Source: Dehalococcoidia bacterium UBA2160 (GTDB lineage Bacteria; Chloroflexota; Dehalococcoidia; Lucifugimonadales; UBA1123). From it: DNA of 12,248 nt. Of this stretch, positions 1 through 6,239 are shown piece after piece (positions within the stretch are counted from its first letter, which is position 1; each line of letters starts with the position of its first letter). Made by a program: the position numbers and the translations under genes. The notes below the pieces were generated by a model. It saw only the letters and a program-made list of their open reading frames with translations. It did not search any database and had not been told where the DNA came from. The DNA lies in assembly GCA_002328865.1 (NCBI GenBank), contig DCWO01000063.1, positions 11,409-23,656 of the forward strand, written 5' to 3'.

Positions 1-204
1 TCTCACAGATGGCAGGTGGATCGCCTGCGTACGCTTCTCTTTTATGACGATAGGCGCAGGAATTCGCCTGTTTCCCAAATTCGCGCGATTTGCCGCGCAA
101 TTTCGAACGAGCCGCCGTGCTTGCGTCCTTCGTTCAACGAGATACAATCTCATCAACTGAATGGTCTAGGCTCGCACAAAATGTGATGTTGTGCAGCATA
201 GCAT

Positions 205-236
205 CTAAACATAACGGCATTGTGAAACATGTTTAG
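205..236. promoter_or_regulatory. Candidate operator overlapping the promoter
   Basis: The perfect 10-bp palindrome AAACATGTTT (225-234) begins at the last base of the -35 box and lies in the spacer. A third half-site, AAACAT, sits at 207-212, in direct repeat exactly 18 bp upstream of the one at 225. The result is also an 8-bp inverted repeat, CTAAACAT (205-212) with ATGTTTAG (229-236). A dimeric regulator bound here would block RNA polymerase. No regulator gene is present in the window to pair with it. Confidence 0.4.
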
Positions 237-248
237 CTGTTCTATAAT
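220..248 (+). promoter_or_regulatory. Sigma70-like promoter for the CoA-transferase/crotonase cluster
   Basis: TATAAT at 243-248 matches the -10 consensus perfectly. TTGTGA at 220-225 matches 4 of 6 positions of the -35 consensus, with a 17-bp spacer. The start codon of the first gene is 41 bp downstream of the -10 box, which leaves a leader of roughly 35 nt. This is the only strong promoter-like pair seen ahead of the cluster, so the plus-strand genes up to 5770 may depend on it. It is inferred from consensus match only. Confidence 0.6.
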
Positions 249-289
249 TCCGACCGCCGAGTGCTAATCGCCATTAGGAGGCCGCACCG

Positions 290-1525
290 ATGACTCAACA
301 GGGCGCCGAGACCCGTCCATCAGCCTTGGGACACCTGAGAGTGTTGGAGGTTGTGGACGACATGGGGGAATTGTGCGGGAAGATGTTTGCCGATATGGGC
401 GCCGATGTGGTGCGGATCGAACCACCCGAAGGAGTGGCGACCCGCCGCGTTGGCCCCTTCCTCGATGATCAGCCCCATCCGGAACGCAGCATTCACTTCT
501 GGCACTACAACACGAACAAACGAAGCGTCACCCTTTCCCTTGACAAGCCGGAAGGGCAGAAGCTCTTTGCCCGAATGGCTGAGACAGCCGACATTTTGGT
601 GGAGAGCATGCCGCCGGGCTACATGGACGATCGGGGGTTGTCCTTCAGTCGTCTGAAAGAGGTGAATCCCGGCTTGGTATACGTATCTGTCAGTCCGTTT
701 GGCCGAGGCGGCCCCAAGGGCCACCTCAAGGGCGGAGACCTGGTCGGTTGGGCTGCTAGCGGTTACATGTTTACGACTGGTTGGACGTGGCATCAGCCCA
801 CGCGTCCATGGGCCCGTCAAGCTTCTCAGGCGGGATGCCTATACGCCGTGAGCGCTGCGCTGGCCGCGACATACCGGAGATGGAGCTCGGGCGAGGGGCA
901 GCACGTGGACATATCGCTGCAACAGTCAGTGGCGTCGCAGGTAGAGCACGATGTCTCGTTCTACGTAGGCGACAACGTCATCTCAGGTCGCCGCAACAAC
1001 GATCACGTAAACGGCTTCGGCGGCACGAAGGTCATCCAGTGCAAGGACGGCTGGGTCCACATCAACGTCGGGTGGAGTCCTCGGGGGAACCGGATCGTGG
1101 AGTGGATGGCCGAGGAAGAGATGGCGGGCGACCTGACCGATGAGAAATGGCAGGATGCCAAGTACCGCCGCGCCAACGTCGACCACGTAGTGGAAGTAGT
1201 CACTGCATGGGCAATGACCAAAACCAAGTCTCAATTCTTCCACCAAGGGCAGAGCAGAGGACTCGAGTGCGCGCCTCTAAACTCCGTGTCGGAAGTCTTC
1301 GCAGACCCTCAGCTTGAGGCCAGAGAGTTCTGGGTGGATGTGGGGCACACCGATCTTGGCCGTGAGTTCAAGTATCCGGGCGCCCCATATCAATTCTCGG
1401 AAACTCCGTGGTCTATGCGTCGGCGTGCGCCGCTCATCGGCGAAGACAACGTCGCGATCTACGAGAACGAGCTCGCCCTCTCGAGGTCCGAGATGACGGT
1501 GTTGGCGGAAGAAGGCGTGATCTAG
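290..1525 (+). CDS. CoA-transferase family III (CaiB/BaiF) protein lacking the catalytic Asp
   Basis: A 411-residue protein of usual length for the CaiB/BaiF (formyl-CoA transferase type) family, which moves CoA between organic acids through acyl-aspartyl intermediates in the cytoplasm. Family marks include the N-terminal block LRVLEVVDDMGELCGKMFAD (16-35) with GADVVRIEPP (37-46), LVYVSVSPFGRGGP (129-142), and SSGEGQHVDISLQQS (199-213), equivalent to the usual TGxGQxVDxSL. The catalytic Asp normally lies four residues before the Gly of the DxxxG block. Here that block is RQASQAG (176-182) and the position is Ala178 (codon GCT, 821-823). The protein may therefore be inactive alone, or act as the partner subunit of the next gene, as in heteromeric family III transferases such as BbsEF. 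AGGAGG at 276-281, 8 nt before the ATG, fixes the start. The stop is TAG, 30 nt before the next gene, so the two are probably co-transcribed. The family call is sure; the substrate is unknown. Confidence 0.92.
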   Translation: MTQQGAETRPSALGHLRVLEVVDDMGELCGKMFADMGADVVRIEPPEGVATRRVGPFLDDQPHPERSIHFWHYNTNKRSVTLSLDKPEGQKLFARMAETADILVESMPPGYMDDRGLSFSRLKEVNPGLVYVSVSPFGRGGPKGHLKGGDLVGWAASGYMFTTGWTWHQPTRPWARQASQAGCLYAVSAALAATYRRWSSGEGQHVDISLQQSVASQVEHDVSFYVGDNVISGRRNNDHVNGFGGTKVIQCKDGWVHINVGWSPRGNRIVEWMAEEEMAGDLTDEKWQDAKYRRANVDHVVEVVTAWAMTKTKSQFFHQGQSRGLECAPLNSVSEVFADPQLEAREFWVDVGHTDLGREFKYPGAPYQFSETPWSMRRRAPLIGEDNVAIYENELALSRSEMTVLAEEGVI

Positions 1526-1555
1526 TCTGATCCAGTCAGGAACCCGGAGGACATT

Positions 1556-2785
1556 ATGACAGGACCGTTGAGCGGAGTCCGCATAACCGATTTCACGTGG
1601 GTCGTCGCGGGTCCATTCTGCACGAAGACGCTCGCGGATATGGGCGCCGAGTCCATCAAGATTGAGGCGCGCATCAGGCCGGACGGAATGCGCAACTACG
1701 TCAACCGATACAACGACCTCGACAAACCGTTCCCGTACGGAACGTTCGACAATTTCAATCGCAGCAAAATGGGCGTGTCTGTCAACGCCCGTGACCCCCA
1801 GGGCTTGGCGCTGATCAAAGACTTGATAGCGGTAAGCGACGTAGTCGTCGAAAACTTTCGGGGCGGCGTGCTTCAAAGCTGGGGATTGACGTACGAAGAG
1901 ATGCGGAAAGCTCGTCCAGACATCATCTATATCAGCCTCTCGGGTTACGGCCAGACCGGCCCGTACGCGACGTACGCGTCGCACTACCACATAGCCCAGG
2001 CGATGCCAGGCTTCACGCAGTTGACCGGCACTGGCGACGACGGCGACACTCCGGTGGTCACGGGCGCCTATGGAGACACGACCTCCGGATTGCATGCAGC
2101 CGCGGCGATCTTGATGGCTCTTGAGTACAGGAACAAGACCGGTTTGGGCCAGTACATCGACGCCTCCCAGCTCACCTCTATGGCGCATGTCATGGGCGCC
2201 GCTTATCTGGAGTACTCGGCCAACGGCAACGAACCGCAAGCCAACGGGAACAGACTGGCTCACCCCGCCGCTTCCGTCGAGGGCGTCTTTCAGTGCCAAG
2301 GCGAAGAGAGGTGGGTCGCGCTCGGCGTCTACACCGAGGAAGAATGGCGCGCGCTTTGCGACGCCATTGACCGGCCGGAACTGCTTGAAGACCCGCGATT
2401 CGCCCTGGTCTCCAGTCGCGTCGAAAACTGGGCCGAGTTGGAGGCCGAGGTGCAAAAATGGACTCAGGAGCGCACCGCGGAAGACGCCATGGACGCTTTG
2501 CAAGCTGCCGGAATCGGCGCGTCGGTCGTGGAGAACATCCAGGACCTGATGGATAAAGACGAGCAGATGGCTCATCGGAATCACTACGTCGATGCGTGGC
2601 ACCCGGACCGCGAAGTGGGCACGCTGAGAATCGAAGGCATCGTGCCGAAGTTCTCGGCGGGCAACGGGGAGGTGAGGCGCGCGGCCCCGATGATCGGCGA
2701 ACACAACGAGTACGTGTTCAGCGAGGTCCTTGGGTTGGACAGCGCCCGGATGGACGAACTCCAAGAGGCCGGCATCTTTTTCTAG
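1556..2785 (+). CDS. CoA-transferase family III (CaiB/BaiF), catalytic Asp present
   Basis: A 409-residue family III CoA-transferase. It begins with the typical GVRITDFTWVVAGPFCTKTL (7-26), followed by ADMGAESIKIE (27-37), ISLSGYGQTGPYA (126-138), and GAYGDTTSGLHAAAAILMAL (170-189). Asp174 takes the place of the catalytic Asp169 of formyl-CoA transferase. The block TGLGQYIDASQL (195-206) follows. The C-terminus RAAPMIGEHNEYVFSEVLGL (375-394) is the usual family ending. GGAGG (1546-1550) lies 5 nt before the ATG. It follows the preceding transferase by 30 bp and precedes the crotonase copies by 108 bp, so this transferase probably supplies or recycles the CoA ester that the crotonases use. That is the CaiB/CaiD arrangement, although nothing points to carnitine itself. 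With the Asp-less neighbour it may form a heteromeric enzyme. Confidence 0.94.
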   Translation: MTGPLSGVRITDFTWVVAGPFCTKTLADMGAESIKIEARIRPDGMRNYVNRYNDLDKPFPYGTFDNFNRSKMGVSVNARDPQGLALIKDLIAVSDVVVENFRGGVLQSWGLTYEEMRKARPDIIYISLSGYGQTGPYATYASHYHIAQAMPGFTQLTGTGDDGDTPVVTGAYGDTTSGLHAAAAILMALEYRNKTGLGQYIDASQLTSMAHVMGAAYLEYSANGNEPQANGNRLAHPAASVEGVFQCQGEERWVALGVYTEEEWRALCDAIDRPELLEDPRFALVSSRVENWAELEAEVQKWTQERTAEDAMDALQAAGIGASVVENIQDLMDKDEQMAHRNHYVDAWHPDREVGTLRIEGIVPKFSAGNGEVRRAAPMIGEHNEYVFSEVLGLDSARMDELQEAGIFF

Positions 2786-2893
2786 ACTCGTGGCCATGCG
2801 ACCTACCACGAGATACGGTGATCGCGAAAGCGTGCCGTTGGGCCATCCGGCCAACGTTGGGATCGCGGATGCAGCGCAGATGTAGGAGGCAAC
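2786..2893 (+). promoter_or_regulatory. Structured intercistronic leader before crotonase copy 1
   Basis: This 108-nt gap can fold in several ways. A 7-bp stem, CTCGTGG (2787-2793) with CCACGAG (2806-2812), follows the stop codon. Next comes CGC-GAAA-GCG (2823-2832), a GNRA tetraloop enclosed at a distance by ACGG (2815-2818) and CCGT (2835-2838). Finally CGTTGG-G-CC (2836-2844) pairs with GGCCAACG (2849-2856). The last two foldings share 2836-2838, so they exclude each other. No T-tract follows, so a classical terminator is unlikely. It could be an attenuator, a processing site, or chance. AGGAGG at 2884-2889 is the ribosome site for the next gene. Confidence 0.35.
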
Positions 2894-3709
2894 GTGGATT
2901 ACGAAAACATCATCTACGAAAAGAGACAACACATAGCCTACATCACCATTGATCGCCCTGAGCGTCGCAATGCCATCAGTCCGCCGACTCAGATCGAACT
3001 CTGAGATGCGCTGATCGATTTCAGGAACGACCCGGATAGCTGGGTCGTAATCCTCACAGGATCGGGAGACCATGCGTTCTCGGCCGGCAACGACCTGAAA
3101 TGGAGGAGCGAGCATCCCGACGAATCGCCGTCATGGAGGCCGAACTACCAGTCGGACCCGGAACGCATCGGGACCGCTGGCGCTCTGCCTACCGAGATCT
3201 GGAAGCCGATGATAGCGGCCGTCAACGGATACGCGGTCGGTGGCGGGATGGAGATGACCCTCCATTGCGACATCGTAATTGCCTCGGAGCACGCCCAGTT
3301 CGGCGTGCCGGAGGTGCGTAACGTGGGTGGACTGCCCTCGGGCGGCGGCATCTTCCACTTGCCCCGGCAACTGCCTTACAAGGTCGCGATGTGGATGCTG
3401 CTAAGCGGCCAGTACATGTCCGCCCAGTACATGCACAACGTTGGCTACGTAAACGAAGTCGTGCCGCACGAAAAACTCATGGAGACGGCGGAGTCATACG
3501 CCCGTCTGTTGACGGCAAACCCGCCCATCGGCGTGCAGACGTCCAAAGAGGTGGCGCTTCGCAGCTTGGACCTGCCCTTGGACCATCCGCGGACGGCGTG
3601 GGAGTACCTCTGGGAGGGAACCACCGCCAAGATGCGGAACTCGGAGGACGCACAGGAGTCTCGACGGGCGTGGCTGGAGAAGCGGCCGCCTGTGTTCCAC
3701 AACAGGTAA
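2894..3709 (+). pseudogene. Enoyl-CoA hydratase/crotonase copy 1, interrupted by in-frame TGA
   Basis: Reading from GTG at 2894 gives 271 codons aligned without gaps to the two downstream copies. The GTG has AGGAGG 4 nt upstream (2884-2889), the same AGGAGGCAAC-start layout as copy 3. Codon 37 (3002-3004) is TGA where both other copies have TGG (Trp37), a single G-to-A change. Beyond it the frame is intact: oxyanion-hole block FSAGNDLKW (62-70), GGGMEM with Glu120, GVPE with Glu140, and the terminal KRPPVFHNR. Only 2 of the last 109 residues differ from copy 3. That conservation means the nonsense mutation is very recent, is read through, or is a sequencing error. The next in-frame ATG, at 3209, would drop the first 105 residues and so the first oxyanion-hole strand. 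It is annotated as a pseudogene by reading frame only. Confidence 0.8.
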
Positions 3710-4044
3710 CGGCGCCTCTGACGGTATCGACACGTCGCGAAGTGCGCTGCTGTCTGCAACAGTCGTTGGCGCCCTCTGGGTCCGAGAGGACCGCAGGGAT
3801 CACGATAAACGGATGACGGGCGGGCGCCGCAGGCCATGACAACGCCTGCGAAGCACGTCTCAGTGTTCGGCGATGTCGGAGAACTGGATGGCGCCCGACT
3901 GGATGAACTCAGATAGACAGGGGGTTCTTCTGAGCCTCTGGCTGTACGATTCGACGCGATGCCACGATGGTCTCAACACGTTTTGCCGTGCGATCGGACC
4001 GAATCAAGAGCAACCCTAAACGTGCACCCGTTCAAGGAGGTGAC
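3710..4044. other. Gap between crotonase copies 1 and 2
   Basis: This 335-bp gap holds no intact gene. Its middle contains a decayed CoA-transferase tail (listed separately at 3809-3916). No convincing promoter is seen. It ends in a perfect ribosome-binding site AAGGAGGT (4034-4041) for copy 2. The gap is much longer than the 94 bp between copies 2 and 3, consistent with loss of a gene from here. Confidence 0.6.
3809..3916 (+). pseudogene. Remnant of a CoA-transferase family III C-terminus
   Basis: The frame open from 3809 to the TAG at 3914-3916 contains GRAPQAM (from 3818) followed by VFGDVGELDGARLDELR (3863-3913). This matches the end of the intact transferase at 1556-2785, whose tail reads VFSEVLGLDSARMDELQ: 10 of 17 residues are identical, and by my count 36 of 51 bases, with several mismatches at third codon positions. 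The RAP...H...VFG spacing is the standard ending of CaiB/BaiF proteins. A TAA at 3806-3808 closes the frame upstream, and the rest of the gene is not recognisable. The likely reading is that a transferase gene once stood ahead of crotonase copy 2 and has been deleted. The fragment is short, so chance resemblance is not excluded. Confidence 0.55.
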
Positions 4045-4860
4045 ATGGCGTACGAAAACATCATCTACGAGAAAAGACAGCACATAGCCTACATCACTAT
4101 CAACCGCCCCGAGCGTCTAAACGCCATCAGCCCGCCCACTCAGATCGAGCTTTGGGACGCACTGATCGACTTCAGGAACGACGACGATAGTTGGGTCGTG
4201 ATCATGACGGGAGCGGGAGACCGCGCGTTCTCTGCCGGCCATGACCTGAAGTGGGGGAGCGAGCATCCGGGCGAGTCGCCCGACTGGGGACATAACTACC
4301 AGTCGGACCCCGAGAGGATTGGACTTGCTGGCGCGTTGCCGACCGAAATCTGGAAGCCGATGATTGCGGCGGTCAACGGCTACGCCGCCGGCGGCGGAAT
4401 GGAGATGACCCTCCATGCCGACATCATAATAGCGTCCGAGCACGCCCAGTTCGGCGTGCCGGAGGTTCGGAACGTGGGCGGGTTGCCCGGGGCCGGAGGC
4501 ATATTCCGTCTGCCCAGACAGGTGCCCTACAAGGTCGCCATGTGGATGCTGTTGAGCGGCCAGTACCTATCGGCCGAGTACATGCACAACGTCGGCTATG
4601 TCAACGAGGTTGTGCCGCATGAGAAACTCATGGAGACGGCAGAGTCATACGCTCGCCTGTTGACCGCGAACCCACCGATCGGCGTCCAGACCTCCAAAGA
4701 GGTCGCGCTGCGCAGCCTGGACCTGCCGCTGGACCATCCCCGGACGGCGTGGGAGTACCTGTGGGAGGGAACCACCGCCAAGATGCGAAACTCAGAGGAC
4801 TCCCAAGAATCCCGGCGCGCATGGCTTGAGAAGCGGCCGCCAGTGTTCCACAACCGGTAA
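4045..4860 (+). CDS. Enoyl-CoA hydratase/crotonase copy 2
   Basis: A 271-residue crotonase-fold enzyme, expected to add water to (or remove it from) a CoA thioester. The oxyanion hole is formed by the FSAGHDLKW block (62-70) and the GGG of GYAAGGGMEM (112-121). Both hydratase glutamates are present: Glu120 in GGGMEM and Glu140 in FGVPE, equivalent to Glu144 and Glu164 of rat mitochondrial hydratase, so hydratase chemistry is plausible. The ending NSEDSQESRRAWLEKRPPVF (249-268) resembles CaiD-type crotonases. The start at 4045 is chosen over an upstream ATG at 3967 because AAGGAGGT (4034-4041) sits just ahead of it and the length then equals that of both paralogs. It differs from copy 1 at about 22 of the first 162 residues but only 3 of the last 109. 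Exact substrate unknown. Confidence 0.93.
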   Translation: MAYENIIYEKRQHIAYITINRPERLNAISPPTQIELWDALIDFRNDDDSWVVIMTGAGDRAFSAGHDLKWGSEHPGESPDWGHNYQSDPERIGLAGALPTEIWKPMIAAVNGYAAGGGMEMTLHADIIIASEHAQFGVPEVRNVGGLPGAGGIFRLPRQVPYKVAMWMLLSGQYLSAEYMHNVGYVNEVVPHEKLMETAESYARLLTANPPIGVQTSKEVALRSLDLPLDHPRTAWEYLWEGTTAKMRNSEDSQESRRAWLEKRPPVFHNR

Positions 4861-4954
4861 CCACTTCAGATCGAAACCGTGTGTTCAGTGGCGAGCGATC
4901 ACTCGACTCGAACACCCGAGAGCAATCCGAAGCAGCACACACGCAGGAGGCAAC

Positions 4955-5770
4955 ATGGCGTACGAGAATATCATCTTTGAAAAGAGAGACCACATAGCGT
5001 ATCTCACCTTCAACCGTCCGGAGCGTCGAAATGCCATTGATCCGCCCACCCAAATAGAGGTTTGGGACGCGCTGAACGATTTCCGGAACGACGACGATAG
5101 CTGGGTTGTTATCTTGACCGGAACGGGCGATCAAGCGTTTTGCGCCGGAGCGGACCTGAAGTGGAGGACCGAGAATCCCGACCAATCCCCGCCCTGGCTG
5201 CCGAACTACCAGTCGGACATCGACAGGATCGGCCCAGCCGGAGCGCTGCCGACGGAGATCTGGAAGCCGATGATCGCGGCGGTCAACGGTTTCGCCGTCG
5301 GCGGCGGCATGGAGATGACCCTCCATTGCGACATCGTCATAGCCTCGGAGCACGCCCAGTTCGGGGTGCCGGAGATACGGCACGCGGGCGGGTTGCCCGG
5401 GGGCGGAGGCATCTTCCGCCTGCCGAGGCAGGTGCCCTACAAAGTTGCAATGTGGATGCTGCTTAGCGGGCAATACATGTCGGCCCAGTACATGCACAAC
5501 GTCGGCTACGTCAACGAAGTCGTGCCGCACGACAAGCTCATGGAGACGGCGGAGTCGTATGCGCGCCTGCTCACCGCAAACCCACCTATCGGTGTGCAGA
5601 CGTCTAAAGAAGTCGCACTCCGCAGCCTGGACCTGCCTTTGGACCATCCCCGGACCGCGTGGGAGTACCTTTGGGAGGGAACCACCGCCAAGATGCGAAA
5701 CTCGGAAGACTCCCAGGAGTCTCGGCGCGCGTGGCTGGAAAAGCGACCGCCCGTGTTCCATAACAGGTAA
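4955..5770 (+). CDS. Enoyl-CoA hydratase/crotonase copy 3
   Basis: A third 271-residue paralog, 94 bp after copy 2. Its oxyanion-hole blocks are FCAGADLKW (62-70) and GFAVGGGMEM (112-121), with Glu120 and Glu140 both retained, so it should be an active hydratase-type crotonase. It differs from copies 1 and 2 mainly in residues 54-95, which in crotonases help shape the acyl pocket: CAGADLKWRTENPDQSPPWL here, against SAGHDLKWGSEHPGESPDWG in copy 2. From residue 163 to the end it has only three changes from copy 2. The start at 4955 follows AGGAGG (4945-4950) by 4 nt; the longer frame from 4826 overlaps the end of copy 2 and lacks such a site. It is the last gene of the plus-strand cluster; repeats follow. 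Confidence 0.93.
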   Translation: MAYENIIFEKRDHIAYLTFNRPERRNAIDPPTQIEVWDALNDFRNDDDSWVVILTGTGDQAFCAGADLKWRTENPDQSPPWLPNYQSDIDRIGPAGALPTEIWKPMIAAVNGFAVGGGMEMTLHCDIVIASEHAQFGVPEIRHAGGLPGGGGIFRLPRQVPYKVAMWMLLSGQYMSAQYMHNVGYVNEVVPHDKLMETAESYARLLTANPPIGVQTSKEVALRSLDLPLDHPRTAWEYLWEGTTAKMRNSEDSQESRRAWLEKRPPVFHNR

Positions 5771-5904
5771 CCGTGCCTCGACCGATCCGACCGCATGCAG
5801 AGTTCATCTCGGGCGAGCTCGGCATAGCGTCTCGGGATCTAAGACATCGAGTCCTTATGCAGACTAATGTCCTGAATCGCAAGTTCGCCTAGCGGAGTCG
5901 CGAG

Positions 5905-5975
5905 CCTTCGACAAGTTCAGGCCGAACGGACTAAGGGTTTTTCCGTTCGTGGTGAGTCCCGATGCCATCGGGACT
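5905..5975. repeat. REP-like palindromic element, left arm
   Basis: Begins CCTTCGACAAGTTCAGG (5905-5920 region), a widespread intergenic repeat motif. Then comes an 8-bp perfect stem, CGAACGGA (5923-5930) with TCCGTTCG (5942-5949) around an 11-nt loop. GTGGTG then leads into a second perfect stem of 9 bp, AGTCCCGAT (5955-5963) with ATCGGGACT (5967-5975), with only GCC between. Two adjacent hairpins of this quality in a noncoding gap are typical of REP/BIME-type mosaics. Genome copy number cannot be judged from one window. Confidence 0.65.
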
Positions 5976-6023
5976 ATGTCGCACTGCGAACAATGCATAT
6001 GGCAGTGACGGCGCTCCAAATGC

Positions 6024-6117
6024 CGCCATTCTGAAGGCCGCAGCCGAAGAATCTAGGGCCTCGTAGGCGAATACGTGTCGCGTCAGGCCAGATCCTTCGC
6101 CGCGGCTCAGGATGGCG
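6024..6117. repeat. MITE/REP-like inverted repeat with 23-nt centre
   Basis: The arm at 6024-6061, CGCCATTCTGA...GAAGAATCTAGGGCCT, is the inverted counterpart of 6085-6117, AGGCCAGATCCTTC...TCAGGATGGCG. The arms match over most of their length with small gaps, and 6062-6084 lies between them. The core CATTCTGA...GAAGAATCT / AGATCCTTCG...CTCAGGATG is familiar from intergenic repeats of environmental bacterial genomes, including Chloroflexota. It is too short to encode a transposase and could be a non-autonomous element or a REP mosaic. Confidence 0.6.
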
Positions 6118-6147
6118 ATGGGGAGCCGTTACTTGGAAGTCCTGACG

Positions 6148-6185
6148 TATCGGGATCCCGGCCTTGTCGGGACCTGCCGAACCAC
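6148..6185. repeat. REP-like palindromic element, right arm (inverted relative to 5905-5975)
   Basis: Contains the perfect palindrome CGGGATCCCG (6151-6160), and a stem TCCCG (6156-6160) with CGGGA (6168-6172) around GCCTTGT. The end CTGCCGAACCAC, read on the other strand, begins GTGGTTCGG and leads into GTCCCGA, the same order as GTGGTGAGTCCCGA in the left arm at 5951. The two outer arms are therefore inverted copies of one motif flanking the inner inverted repeat at 6024-6117. Confidence 0.5.
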
Positions 6186-6239
6186 CTAGGCGATTCCGCC
6201 TGATCTGCGATTTGTCCACTGAATTTGCGACTCAGGGCA

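Larger units (their letters stand above)
1..289. other. Noncoding upstream region with hairpins and promoter
   Basis: No gene is seen here. A hairpin with a 10-bp stem interrupted by one bulged C (AAATT-C-GCGCG at 77-87 against CGCGCAATTT at 94-103) could end an upstream transcript, but no T-tract follows it. Two smaller inverted repeats lie at 12-28 (GCAGG/CCTGC) and 52-69 (AGGCG/CGCCT). A weak promoter-like pair, TTGCGT at 121-126 and TACAAT at 143-148 with a 16-bp gap, may be a second start site. An imperfect 14-bp palindrome sits at 186-199. The better promoter is listed separately. The 5' end of the window may cut into an intergenic space whose left-hand gene is not included. Confidence 0.6.
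5771..6239. other. Noncoding region between converging gene blocks, rich in palindromes
   Basis: This 469-bp region lies between the plus-strand crotonase cluster and the minus-strand Gfo/Idh gene, so transcripts from both sides run into it. I see no coding sequence. Roughly 5905-6185 is taken up by palindromic repeats listed separately; 5771-5904 holds nothing recognisable. The hairpins may serve as terminators or 3'-end stabilisers for both converging transcripts, but none has a clear T-tract directly after its stem. Confidence 0.65.

Noticed and set aside
3002..3004. TGA as a selenocysteine codon
   Set aside because: The aligned residue in both paralogs is Trp, not Cys, it is not a catalytic residue of crotonases, and I see no SECIS-like hairpin directly downstream.
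1277..3115. Minus-strand open frame of 612 codons
   Set aside because: It lies antisense to both CoA-transferases and copy 1, has no recognisable domain, and is the usual mirror frame of GC-rich coding sequence.
3967..4044. N-terminal extension of crotonase copy 2
   Set aside because: The perfect ribosome site at 4034-4041 and equal length of all three copies support 4045; the extension is basic and unlike the family.
4628..5761. Minus-strand open frame of 377 codons
   Set aside because: Mirror of crotonase copies 2 and 3; similar mirror frames recur opposite each copy, as expected when the sense strand is the conserved one.
2894..5770. Recent tandem duplication by a mobile element
   Set aside because: The copies differ at many silent sites, have different gaps between them, and no transposase or terminal repeats flank them.
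5905..6185. CRISPR array
   Set aside because: The repeats are inverted, not direct, irregular in spacing and degenerate; no cas gene is nearby.
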